DNA of 24,180 nucleotides from Phycisphaeraceae bacterium (GTDB lineage Bacteria > Planctomycetota > Phycisphaerae > Phycisphaerales > Phycisphaeraceae), in contig PUMS01000092.1 of NCBI GenBank assembly GCA_003551485.1, forward strand, positions 1 to 24,180, in the 5' to 3' direction. A program made the position numbers and the translations under genes. The notes under the pieces are model-generated. The model was not told the DNA's origin. It saw only the letters and a list, made by a program, of their open reading frames with translations, and searched no databases. Shown here in pieces: positions 7,170 through 15,378 of the stretch. The stretch's first letter is position 1. The number at the start of each line of letters is the position of its first letter.

Positions 7170-9047
7170 TCACGGGGCGGGAATGACAAACCGCTGTCGC
7201 TCCAGCGCGATGATGCGCCGGCTCTGCTCCGGCTGGCCCGGCACATGCCAGGTGATGTCCAGCGGCCCGCGCGCGGTCTTGCCCAGGTATACCGGCTTGC
7301 CCGGCCGCACGATCCGCGAGCCCAGCGACCGCCGGCCCTCGACGGCGCTGATGCGCACCGGGCCCTTGATCCGCTCATCGAGAACCACGGTCACGCCGCG
7401 CGGCTCGCCCTCGGTCAGCTCGGTGCTCAGCAGCCAGCCCTCGCCGTCGGCGGTGACCAGGGCCAGGTCCTTGTGACCGTTGCCGGTGAAGTCGGCCACC
7501 GTTGCAGCCACCTGGCCGTCCATGGCCGCATCGGTGCCATCGAGCATCGCATCGCCCAGTTCCAGCGAGATCGAGTAGCCGAAGGTGCGGAACCCGCGGT
7601 TGAAGTAGACGTGCATGCCCATGTTGTCATACAGCAGCAGGAAGTCGTGGCGGCCGTCGCTGTTGACGTCCAGCGTCCTGACCGCCACCGCGCCGGGCCG
7701 GGCGATGTAGGAAGGCTCGCCCGATTCTTCCATCATCTCCTTGAAAACACCGTCGCCCTTGTTGATCAGCATGGCCGTGCCGCGGCGGCCGTTGGCCAGC
7801 ACGTCCAGCCGGCCGCTGCCATCGAAGTCGCCGACGGCGGTGCTGTTGAGCTCTTCGCCGAGTGCCGTCTCCGCCGCGCGCTGCGCTGCGGCGAAGTTGC
7901 CGTCGGCCTTGCCGCGGTAGAGGGCCAGGCCGTCGGCCAGGGGCTGGACGATGTCGTTGATGCCATCGCCGGTGAAATCGCCCACGGCCACGGGACCGGC
8001 GGCAACTTCTTGATCCAGCGGTTCGAGTTGAACCGTCTTGAAGCCCTCGTCCCCTTCGGGTGTAAGCACGATCGGGCCGCCCGCAGCGGGGCTGAGCACC
8101 AGCCCGCTGCGCGTGGCCCCCGCCGGCGCCCAGACGGCCAGGCCCACGATCCCATCAGGCTCACCATCCAGCGCCACCGCGCGACGGCTGAAGCGCCCAT
8201 CCTCCCCCTGAAGGTGCAGCTCGAGCGCATCGCCGGTCCACGAGGCGATGTCGAGCCGGCCGTTGCCATCGAAGTCGCCCACCGCGGCGTAGCGCGACCG
8301 GCTGCCCAGACCCACCTCGGCGGTGCGGTCCTGCCAGCGGCCGGCGCCGGCGCGCTCGAGCAGGTGATCGCCCTCATCGCTCAGCACCAGCAGCCAGGGC
8401 TTATCCCCGCCGCGCAGCTCGACGGCCATCATGCCGCGGACGGTGCCATCGAACTGGCCGAACTCCTCATCGGCCACCCATTCGGCGGCGACGACCACCG
8501 GCACCTCGGCGCGCGGGTCGCTGCGGACGTAGTCGACCACGCCGCGCAGCATGCCGTGGCCGCCGGCCCAGACGGTGCTCAGGTCCAGCGGGTCCACCCC
8601 CAGCCGCAGCCGGCCTTCCTCCGATGGGTAGAGGCCGAACCAGGTGAGGTTGATGTGGATCACCGCCACCGGCTGGTCGGTCCCCATCGCCTCCTCGAGG
8701 GCCGCGGCGGAGAAGTCGCCGGTGAACACCAGTGCGGCGTTGCGTTCGCCCGCGGCCTCGCGCTCGAGCGTGGCGGCGCTGCGCATGTCGAGGCCGGTCG
8801 TCTCGATGACCAGCTCGCGCGGCGCTTCGCCCTGCACGGCCTCAGCGCTGAGCACCGTCAGCCGCTGGTCGCCCTGCGACCACTTGCCCACTTCCAGGGC
8901 GATGATCGCCTGCGAGCGGCGGACCATGTCGATGGGGGTGAAGTCGGGGTTGATCAGCGCCGTGGCGGGCGCGGTCAGGCCCAGCAGCATGGCCACGGCC
9001 AGGGCGGCGGTGGTCAGGGGCATCAGCGGGGATCGGTTGTGTGGCAA
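7170..9047 (-). CDS. Secreted FG-GAP/VCBS repeat protein
   Basis: The protein has 625 aa with a signal peptide (hydrophobic about 11-27, likely cut after ATA at 30). The first 240 residues are an uncharacterised domain (INPDFTPIDMVRRSQAIIALEVG and onward). The second part holds at least five FG-GAP repeats with calcium-loop motifs: DFDGNGRLD (about 258), DFTGDGIND (357), DFDGSGRLD (407), DVNSDGRHD (460) and DFTGNGHKD (519). These form an integrin-alpha-like propeller outside the cytoplasmic membrane. The C-terminal 60 residues look like a small beta domain. The start is TTG 9047, supported by AAGGAG seven bases upstream; the internal ATG at 9023 has no such site. It lies 27 bases after the GH123-like gene and 104 bases before the membrane propeller, in the same direction. 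The ligand is unknown. Confidence 0.85.
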   Translation of the reverse strand: MPHNRSPLMPLTTAALAVAMLLGLTAPATALINPDFTPIDMVRRSQAIIALEVGKWSQGDQRLTVLSAEAVQGEAPRELVIETTGLDMRSAATLEREAAGERNAALVFTGDFSAAALEEAMGTDQPVAVIHINLTWFGLYPSEEGRLRLGVDPLDLSTVWAGGHGMLRGVVDYVRSDPRAEVPVVVAAEWVADEEFGQFDGTVRGMMAVELRGGDKPWLLVLSDEGDHLLERAGAGRWQDRTAEVGLGSRSRYAAVGDFDGNGRLDIASWTGDALELHLQGEDGRFSRRAVALDGEPDGIVGLAVWAPAGATRSGLVLSPAAGGPIVLTPEGDEGFKTVQLEPLDQEVAAGPVAVGDFTGDGINDIVQPLADGLALYRGKADGNFAAAQRAAETALGEELNSTAVGDFDGSGRLDVLANGRRGTAMLINKGDGVFKEMMEESGEPSYIARPGAVAVRTLDVNSDGRHDFLLLYDNMGMHVYFNRGFRTFGYSISLELGDAMLDGTDAAMDGQVAATVADFTGNGHKDLALVTADGEGWLLSTELTEGEPRGVTVVLDERIKGPVRISAVEGRRSLGSRIVRPGKPVYLGKTARGPLDITWHVPGQPEQSRRIIALERQRFVIPAP

Positions 9048-9054
9048 GGGGGTT

Positions 9055-9060
9055 CTCCTT
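9055..9060 (-). promoter_or_regulatory. Shine-Dalgarno supporting a TTG start
   Basis: AAGGAG on the minus strand lies 7 bases before TTG 9047. The next in-frame ATG (9023) has no purine-rich site at suitable distance, so the rare TTG start is preferred. Confidence 0.75.
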
Positions 9061-9074
9061 GTGGGGTTGATCGG

Positions 9075-11633
9075 TCATTCCGTGGCCAGGGCGGCCTCGA
9101 CTTCGGCGGCCAGCTCGTACACGGCCAACTCGTGGCCGCGCCAGGGTGAGGCCACCAGCCAGTTCCAGTCGCGCTCGCCCAGCAGCAGCCTGGCCAGGTG
9201 GGCATCGAGCAGTTCGCGGCAGCGCGCTTCGAGGTCTTTGCCGAGGCGGTCGCGGCCGGCGCTGTCGGCCAGGGCCCTTTCGATCCGGATGCGCGCTTCG
9301 GCCAGTTGCCGGCCCTCGCGCAGCATCTGGAATCTTACCGTGGGCACGGCGCCCCGCGTTCCCGGGGCGACGATGCTGCGCGGGTTCTCGCGCATCAGGT
9401 TGATGTCCAGCACGTTGTTGGTGCCGAACCGTGCCATCAGCCCGGCGCCGCGGCCGCCGCTGGCGGTGCCATCGAGCGGCCAGTAGTCAAGTCCCACCCG
9501 CGCCAGGCCGCGGAAGTTGCCGCGCACGCTGGTGTCCGCCAGCGTCCGCCACGCCGCGGGTGGGGAGTAGGTCAGGATATGTCCGCGCATGGAGGTGGTG
9601 CGCAGGAAGGGATTGTTCCAGCCACCGATGATCCCGTTTCGCAGGGGAAAGCGGCTGCGCGGGTTGTCCGGGTAGGTCTTGTAGCCCACGGCCATGCCGC
9701 GGATCACGTGCTCGCCGTTGCGCGGGCGGGGGTCGCCGCGGCCGTGGGTGAACAGCGCCCACTCCGCCTCCGGCGCCAACGCCTGGAAGAACTCGACCGT
9801 CCGCGACGGGGGCCTCTGATCAGCGCCCACGCCGAGCATGAGTGTCTCTTCGGGCCAGCCTCGGTCGGCGATGCGCTGTTGCAGCCCCTCGATCACCGGC
9901 TCCCATAACCGCCTGGAGTCGCCGGTGCCGAAATCATCGTGCGTCCACTCGATCAGTTCACCCCGGCCATCGATCTTCGTCAGCCGCACCTGGTTGCCGG
10001 CGCGGCCCGGGCCCCAGACCTTAAGACAGATGATGCGCGGCTGCCCCACGTGCTCGGTCCACATGTCGAGGTAGCGGTCGAAGGCGGAGAAGTCGGGCTC
10101 GACCTCGCCCCGGCCGTTGTCGCGGAAGCGGATCATGGCGTGGTCGTTGCCGAAATGCGTGCGGCGGATGGCCGTGATGTACATCACCTGCGACCGCGCC
10201 TTGCCCAGCAGCCGCATCGACGGCTCCATCAGTTCAAAGTGTTCATCGGAATACAGCGGCACACCGTAGCGCCGCGCGATGGTGTCCGGGCTCTGCATCA
10301 GCGCCAGGTGAGAGGCGTGTTCATCGACGTCGGGGGCGCGCCATTCGGCGACGGTCAGTTCGATGGGCACATCGACGATCCGGCTGTAACGGGTGGCCAT
10401 GCGCAGCACGCCGCGATATTGCCCCGGCTGGGCATCCTCGGGCACATCGACCGTCACCCACACCGGCTGCGCGGTGGCATCGTCCTGGGGGCGATCCTTG
10501 AATATGTCGAAGTAGCCCGTCTTGCGGCCGTCTGACCGCTGCGGCATGTGCGCAAAGTGAACCGCGGGGTTGTCCAGGCCGCCGCGCCCATCGACATGCC
10601 GCAGCGGGGATGCCGCCGCGCGAACGCCCGCCTCGCCGAACCCATCGGCACGACTGACGATGACCTGGCCCGATGCCGTACCGTTTCGCGGCGCGATCAT
10701 GCGGATGGGGCGAAGCTCAGCGCCGGGATCGGCGTAACCGGTCTCGGGCCGGATGACCGTCATCGGATCGGCATTCCAGTGCTGCACCTGCGAGCCCGGC
10801 CCGACGTTCGGTTCAACGCCCCGGCCACCCTCAGAACGCAGCTTCGCCTCCAGCAGGGCCGCTTTACTCCAGTGCGCCCGGCCACCGGCGTAGCCTGGCA
10901 TTTCGGGATACGAGGGCGCGCGATACACGGCGATGGCGACCACGTTGCGCCCGCGCTGAATCTTGTCAGCCGGCAACTCGACCGTGGCGCTGCGGATACG
11001 GTCCTGGAGCCTGGATTTGACCTCGGAACCGCCGTTGCCGCGCTCGTGCGGCGGGGGAATGCGGCCGCCGTCGGGCGTGAGGTAGGTCCGGCGCGGATAT
11101 TGCTCAGCCGGCGTCATCGGCTCGAGGTCACCCTCCGGCATGTGCTCGCGGGCCACCTCTTCACCGTTGAGATGGACCACCACGCCACCGCGGTAGCGCA
11201 GGTCGAGTGTCAACGCACCTGCGTTGCGGGGCTGTCCGACCATGAACGCCCCCCGGGTGGCGAGCATCGCCACGGTCCGCTCCTCGCGGAAACCGTGGCC
11301 GTCGTCGCCCCGGCCGGAATAGAGCGGCAGCCGCTGCCGCGCCCAGGCCGAATCGTCGAAATCCACCGTCGCCCAGTCCTTCTCCGGTCCCGGCGAGTGC
11401 TCGAACAACGCACGGTCGCGGCCGACAGGCTCCAGGTCCTGCCCCTCACCCTCGAGCACCGGTCCGAAGGTCACGAACGTTCGCCACACCGTACGCTCAT
11501 CAAGCACCACCGTGGCGCGATCGCCGGCCCCGGCCCCGGCCGTCGCCATCGCGGCGGCCATGGCAAACGCCAGGGCGATGGCCGACAGGCCGATTGAAGG
11601 GGTCCGCAACGCGTGGGGAGTCGTCAACTTCAC
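9075..11633 (-). CDS. Secreted GH123/DUF4091-like glycoside hydrolase-type protein
   Basis: The protein has 852 aa with an N-terminal signal sequence (about 13-36). An N-terminal beta-sandwich (about 45-265) carries WATVDFDDSAWARQRLP and VVVHLNGEEVAREHMP, typical of galactose-binding-like carbohydrate modules. LRPIRMIAPRNGTASGQVIV (308-327) and the Ig-like VWVTVDVPEDAQPGQYRG (391-408) precede a barrel-sized region of about 440-790, the order seen in GH123/DUF4091-related proteins. The end is helical. I cannot identify catalytic acids with confidence, so polysaccharide or glycoconjugate hydrolysis is only a family-level inference. The start is GTG 11633, nine bases after AAGGAG. It is the first gene of the minus-strand unit and has no sugar transporter or further hydrolase beside it. 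Confidence 0.6.
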   Translation of the reverse strand: MKLTTPHALRTPSIGLSAIALAFAMAAAMATAGAGAGDRATVVLDERTVWRTFVTFGPVLEGEGQDLEPVGRDRALFEHSPGPEKDWATVDFDDSAWARQRLPLYSGRGDDGHGFREERTVAMLATRGAFMVGQPRNAGALTLDLRYRGGVVVHLNGEEVAREHMPEGDLEPMTPAEQYPRRTYLTPDGGRIPPPHERGNGGSEVKSRLQDRIRSATVELPADKIQRGRNVVAIAVYRAPSYPEMPGYAGGRAHWSKAALLEAKLRSEGGRGVEPNVGPGSQVQHWNADPMTVIRPETGYADPGAELRPIRMIAPRNGTASGQVIVSRADGFGEAGVRAAASPLRHVDGRGGLDNPAVHFAHMPQRSDGRKTGYFDIFKDRPQDDATAQPVWVTVDVPEDAQPGQYRGVLRMATRYSRIVDVPIELTVAEWRAPDVDEHASHLALMQSPDTIARRYGVPLYSDEHFELMEPSMRLLGKARSQVMYITAIRRTHFGNDHAMIRFRDNGRGEVEPDFSAFDRYLDMWTEHVGQPRIICLKVWGPGRAGNQVRLTKIDGRGELIEWTHDDFGTGDSRRLWEPVIEGLQQRIADRGWPEETLMLGVGADQRPPSRTVEFFQALAPEAEWALFTHGRGDPRPRNGEHVIRGMAVGYKTYPDNPRSRFPLRNGIIGGWNNPFLRTTSMRGHILTYSPPAAWRTLADTSVRGNFRGLARVGLDYWPLDGTASGGRGAGLMARFGTNNVLDINLMRENPRSIVAPGTRGAVPTVRFQMLREGRQLAEARIRIERALADSAGRDRLGKDLEARCRELLDAHLARLLLGERDWNWLVASPWRGHELAVYELAAEVEAALATE

Positions 11634-12147
11634 TCGAGAAAGCTCCTTCCTTCAACATGGCAGGGAGGGTGGGCCTACTGGCGTGGAAGGCCTGGCTTGC
11701 CGCCAGCCTGCCAGTCCACAGCCATCGACAACGCCGGAGCAACGGACGGGCGCTGCGGGATATTGCCTTGACTTGTGGCTGCGACGGGACGTCACTCGTT
11801 CACCTCACGTGCGGCACCGCAATCGCCCTTTGGCAGCGCGGGCGAAGGGGCCAGAACAGTGGAGGGCGGGGGTTGGGGGTTCGTGGGGGGCCGCGGCGGC
11901 CAGACCAGCGATCACGGCCAGGTAAGGGTGGCCCGATCGGGAACCGCTGCAACCGTCCCGCGGCAGCGGGACCGCAGTTATCTGCAATCCTAACTCACCA
12001 ACGCCCCGGTGCCACTTTTAATGCAACCGCTGCACCCTGAGTGCTCGGCCGATCGGGCCGCGGGGCGACCGGATCGGTCGTAACTCGGCCCGGAGCGGCC
12101 GCCGGGCCGAGCAGCCCTCCTGCTGGCGGCGTAAACTGCCGCTGACC
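11634..12147. other. Divergent spacer between GH123-like gene and glycerate kinase
   Basis: These 514 bases carry no convincing gene; the short frames crossing them are Arg/Pro-rich shadows. They must hold the start of the long minus-strand unit, whose AAGGAG site is at 11643-11648, but no clear minus-strand promoter is visible. On the plus strand TTTAAT (12017-12022) could be a -10, with only a weak -35 (CTCACC, 11994-11999). Around 11686-11712 is GGCTTGCCGCCAG, which resembles the palindromic repeat found near mnmE. The last 100 bases hold three inverted repeats. Confidence 0.7.
12046..12111. repeat. Cluster of three inverted repeats before glycerate kinase
   Basis: Three hairpins follow each other. 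The first is CGGCC/GGCCG (12046-12060). The second is CGACCG/CGGTCG with a 3-base loop (12066-12080). The third is a perfect 10-base pair, CTCGGCCCGG with CCGGGCCGAG, and an 8-base loop (12084-12111). The last ends 36 bases before the glycerate kinase ATG. No T-tract follows, so a Rho-independent terminator is unlikely. They could form structure in the glxK leader or be a repetitive palindromic element. Confidence 0.6.
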
Positions 12148-13287
12148 ATGGCGATACGCTTCCTCTGCGCCCCCGACAGCTTCAAGGAGTCGCTCTCGGC
12201 CTCGCAAGCCGCGGCGGCGATGGCCCGCGGCATCGCAAGGGCCCTGCCCGAGGCCGAGATCAACTGCTGCCCCATCGCCGATGGGGGCGAGGGCACCGTC
12301 GAAGCCCTCACCACCGCCACCGGCGGCCGACTGATGCAGAGCACCGTCCAGGGCCCGTTCGGTGAGCCGGTGGCCGCCACCTGGGGCCTGCTTGGCGATG
12401 GCCGCACCGCCGTGATCGAGATGGCCGCGGCGAGCGGCCTGGCGCTGGTGCCGCCCGAGAAGCGCAACCCACTGTTGACGCACACCTTCGGAACGGGACA
12501 GCTCATCGCCGCCGCCCTGGCCCACGGCGCGGCGGCCATCATCCTCGGTATCGGCGGCAGTGCCACCACCGACGGCGGCTGCGCCATGGCACAGGCCCTG
12601 GGTGTGCGATTGCTGAATGAAACCGGGGATGAGATTGTCGAACCCGTTTGCGGCGGCTTGCTTGGCCGTGTCGCCAAGGTCGACACCTGCGGCCTCAACC
12701 CGCGCCTGAGCCGGGTTCAGATCACCGTGGCCTGCGACGTGACCAACCCGCTCACCGGCCCCGAAGGCGCGGCCGCCATCTACGGCCCGCAGAAGGGGGC
12801 CACGTCCGAGCAGGTTCAACGGCTGGATGAGGGCCTGGCGCACCTGGCCGGCCGGTGGCGGGCCGATCTCGGCCGCGATGTGGCCGACATGCCGGGCGGC
12901 GGCGCGGCCGGCGGGCTCGGGGCTGGGCTGGTGGCGTTTCTGGGCGCTGAGCTGAGACCGGGCGTGGACCTGGTGCTCGATGCCGTGGGCTTCGATGACC
13001 GCGTGCGCAGGGCCGACTGGTGCCTGACCGGCGAGGGCCGGCTCGACGGCCAGAGCATCCGCGGCAAGGCCTGCATCGGCGTGGCCAGGGCCGCAAGCCG
13101 CCACGGCGTGCCGACCTGGGCCCTCGTGGGCAGCACGGGTCCGAGTGTGGAAGAAACGCTCGATGCGGGCCTGGCCGGCTATCGCCTGATCGGTGAGGGG
13201 CTCGACCCCGCCGAGTCGGTCCGCCGCGCTGAGCAACTGCTCGAACGCGCCGCCGCCATGCTCGCCGTGGACCTCGCCCGCCGATGA
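12148..13287 (+). CDS. glxK: Glycerate kinase, type II (GlxK/GarK family)
   Basis: This cytoplasmic enzyme phosphorylates D-glycerate with ATP, giving 2-phosphoglycerate in the GarK/GlxK class, and so feeds glyoxylate, serine or sugar-acid carbon into glycolysis. At 379 aa it has the normal length of the family. Signature segments are all present in order: APDSFKESLSA near the start, CPIADGGEGTVEAL, VIEMAAASGLALVP, LGIGGSATTDGG, ACDVTNPLTGPEGAA followed by YGPQKGA, GGGAAGGLGAGLVAFLGA, and the C-terminal LTGEGRLDGQS with GKACIGVARAA. ATG 12148 is the natural start because the family motif begins eight residues later, though no strong Shine-Dalgarno precedes it. A series of hairpins lies just upstream. 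No glyoxylate carboligase or tartronate semialdehyde reductase gene is adjacent, so the source of glycerate is not shown. Confidence 0.93.
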   Translation: MAIRFLCAPDSFKESLSASQAAAAMARGIARALPEAEINCCPIADGGEGTVEALTTATGGRLMQSTVQGPFGEPVAATWGLLGDGRTAVIEMAAASGLALVPPEKRNPLLTHTFGTGQLIAAALAHGAAAIILGIGGSATTDGGCAMAQALGVRLLNETGDEIVEPVCGGLLGRVAKVDTCGLNPRLSRVQITVACDVTNPLTGPEGAAAIYGPQKGATSEQVQRLDEGLAHLAGRWRADLGRDVADMPGGGAAGGLGAGLVAFLGAELRPGVDLVLDAVGFDDRVRRADWCLTGEGRLDGQSIRGKACIGVARAASRHGVPTWALVGSTGPSVEETLDAGLAGYRLIGEGLDPAESVRRAEQLLERAAAMLAVDLARR

Positions 13288-13817
13288 TCGTGCGAACGGC
13301 ACCGGCGGCAGGTGCCCCCGTTGGCTCGTCCACCCGTGCGCAGCACGTGGTGTGTAGCTGGACAGCGCCATTCCCGCTCAAGGGCGCCGAACAGGACCGC
13401 AACCGCGCTGCCAGGCAGGCTCGCAAGGTCTTCGCCCAGCGCGATATGGAGGCCATCACAAGCGCTCATGCCCCTTGCGCAGCGAACCGGCAACCGTGAC
13501 GGGTGCTTGTCCATGCGCCCTGGCGGCTCATCACATCGGCGTGAGCGCACACAGCGTTCCCCGTCGGCCCGCATTGTGCCCTGAACGGGTCTTTGCCACC
13601 CCAGATCGACCCCGCGGGGCCCCAAAGCCTTCCCCGGAAACCGGCCGGATGGCCTCGTGCCCCTTCCCGGTATCATCTTCCGGTGTTGTATCGGGCTTCC
13701 GCCGAATGGGCCTCGGCGAGGGATTGCACTGTCCAGCTACGCCCTGCATCCCATCAGCGTTATCATGTCGCCACGAAAGCCACCCGACCCCGAACGTGCA
13801 AGGAAAAGGAACAACTG
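13288..13817. other. 530-base gap without a convincing gene
   Basis: No frame on either strand here has recognisable family motifs. A small plus-strand frame begins in an ATGA overlap with the end of glxK, but its product is Arg/Ala/Pro-rich with no structure I can recognise. The region has a 10-base palindrome CCCCGCGGGG (13610-13619) and a GGCACC/GGTGCC inverted pair (13298-13316). It must contain the promoter and leader of the following gene, but I see no good -35/-10 pair. A decayed gene or an unrecognised small RNA cannot be excluded. Confidence 0.6.
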
Positions 13818-15215
13818 ATGAGCTCGCAGCATCTCAACGTCAGCGGTGTGTTTCCCCATCTGGCCAGCGTCGGCGACCTCGGTCCGCCGCGGTCGGAGAT
13901 GGCCATCGCGGCAATGATGCCCTTTGCCGGGCGACTTTGGGCGGTCAACTACGTCTCGCACACCCGGCACACGGGCAGCGGCTGCGTGCTGATGGAGGTC
14001 GATGAGCAACTCAACCGCATCGACCGGCCCGAGGGGCGCGGCGTGGATGGCACCTATGCCAACCGCATCATCCATCACCCGACCAACCAGTTGATGATCG
14101 GGCCGTTCCTGATCGATGCCCAGCGTCGTGTACGGGTGGTCGAGTCGCTCATCGAGCACCGCCTGGCCGCCTCGATGGAGCACCTGAGCGACCCCGAGAA
14201 CAAGCTGATGGTGCTGGGCATGGAGGGTGAGTTCTTCGAACTGGACGTGAACACGCTCGAGGTGCGCCAGCTCTTCGACCTGTGCCGGGAGCTGTCGCTG
14301 CCCGAGGATGCGCGGCCGCACTTCAAGGCCGCCTTCACCGCCCACGGCCGGGTGATCGTGGCCAACAACAGCTACGACCAGCCCGAGTACCGCGGCGAGC
14401 GGGCCGCCGGCCGCCTTGCCGAATGGGATGGCAGGACGTGGACGATCCTGTCCGATGCCTCCTTCTACGAGGTCCACGGCCGCAAGCGGCTCGGAGCCAC
14501 CATTTACGCCACGGGCTGGGACCGACGCTCGGCGATCCTGATGGCCCTGGTGGGAAATGACAAGGGCCGGTCATGGCAGCGCTACCGCCTGCCCAAGGGC
14601 ACGGTCAACCTCGAGCACGCCTGGCAGACCGAGTGGCCGCGCATCCGCGAGCTCGAGCACGAGCGCTACCTGATGGACTGCCAGGGCATCTTCTACGAGC
14701 TGTCGCCCCACGCCTGGGGCGGACGGGTCCACGGGGTCAAGCCGATCTCGTGTCACCTGTGGATCGTGCCCGACTTCTGCAACTTCCGCGGCATGCTGGT
14801 GGTCGGCTCGGACCAGACCACCCCCTCACGCGATGACAACGTATTGGGCGCTGAACCGGAGTCGGGACTGTGGATCGGCAAGACCGATGATCTTTGGCAA
14901 CTGGGCAAGCCCACCGGCTGGGGCGGGCCGTGGCTGGAGACGCCGGTAAGGGCCGGCGAGCCGAGCGACCCCTACCTGATGACCGGCTTCGAGCACAAGT
15001 GCGTGCAGCTTGCCTGCGATGAGGCCGACGGGCCGGTGAAGGTGCGCATCGAGATCGATGCGGTGGGCAACGGCCGCTTCGCCCCCGCCGCGACCGTCGA
15101 GGTGCCCGGCGGTGAGTCGGTCCACTGGGTGTTCCCCACCGGTCTCAGCGGTCACTGGGTCCGCTTCACCACCGACCGCGACTGCCGCGCCACAGCGCAC
15201 CTGACCTACACCTGA
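13818..15215 (+). CDS. Conserved-looking protein of unknown function (465 aa)
   Basis: I cannot assign a named family. The product has no signal peptide or membrane segment and appears soluble. It is rich in aromatic and acidic patches in repeated beta-strand-like stretches: AGRLWAVNYVSH, TYANRIIHHPTNQLMIGPFLID, LAEWDGRTWTILS, ERYLMDCQGIFYELSPHAWGG and GLWIGKTDDLWQLGKPTGWGGPW. This suggests a propeller-like fold. The last 110 residues (PVKVRIEIDAVGNGRFAP to HWVRFTTDRDCRATAHLTY) read like a beta-sandwich module. ATG 13818 is supported by AAGGA seven bases upstream. The frame is open further 5', but those 75 residues are Pro/Arg-rich and lack character, so they were excluded. It stands alone between long spacers, so context gives little. 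Confidence 0.8.
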   Translation: MSSQHLNVSGVFPHLASVGDLGPPRSEMAIAAMMPFAGRLWAVNYVSHTRHTGSGCVLMEVDEQLNRIDRPEGRGVDGTYANRIIHHPTNQLMIGPFLIDAQRRVRVVESLIEHRLAASMEHLSDPENKLMVLGMEGEFFELDVNTLEVRQLFDLCRELSLPEDARPHFKAAFTAHGRVIVANNSYDQPEYRGERAAGRLAEWDGRTWTILSDASFYEVHGRKRLGATIYATGWDRRSAILMALVGNDKGRSWQRYRLPKGTVNLEHAWQTEWPRIRELEHERYLMDCQGIFYELSPHAWGGRVHGVKPISCHLWIVPDFCNFRGMLVVGSDQTTPSRDDNVLGAEPESGLWIGKTDDLWQLGKPTGWGGPWLETPVRAGEPSDPYLMTGFEHKCVQLACDEADGPVKVRIEIDAVGNGRFAPAATVEVPGGESVHWVFPTGLSGHWVRFTTDRDCRATAHLTYT

Positions 15216-15316
15216 GGCCGGTTTCGCGGGCCGCAGGCGGATGGAAACCAGGTGTGGCACCGCCTGAGCCCGGAGAATCTGGCACACCCGTGCCGCCCCG
15301 GCCTCTGGCCGCGACC

Positions 15317-15346
15317 TCTTCCATCGCCGCGGTCTTTTCCTACAAT
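15317..15346 (+). promoter_or_regulatory. Possible promoter of the antiporter gene
   Basis: TACAAT at 15341-15346 matches five of six positions of a sigma70 -10 box and stands out in GC-rich sequence, 32 bases before the ATG. The -35 region (around 15318-15323, CTTCCA) matches only three of six. Confidence 0.35.
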
Positions 15347-15378
15347 GCGGCGGCTGTGAACGGTGATCGGCGCACATC

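Noticed and set aside
7098..9149. 683-codon plus-strand frame opposite the FG-GAP gene
   Set aside because: The opposite strand encodes a signal peptide and five clean calcium-loop repeats; the plus-strand product has no recognisable fold.
11995..13371. 458-codon minus-strand frame opposite glycerate kinase
   Set aside because: The plus strand carries every glycerate kinase signature; the antisense frame is a compositional shadow.
13284..13499. 71-codon frame starting in an ATGA overlap with glxK
   Set aside because: The overlap looks like coupling, but the product is low-complexity, has no motif and lies in a region without coding character.
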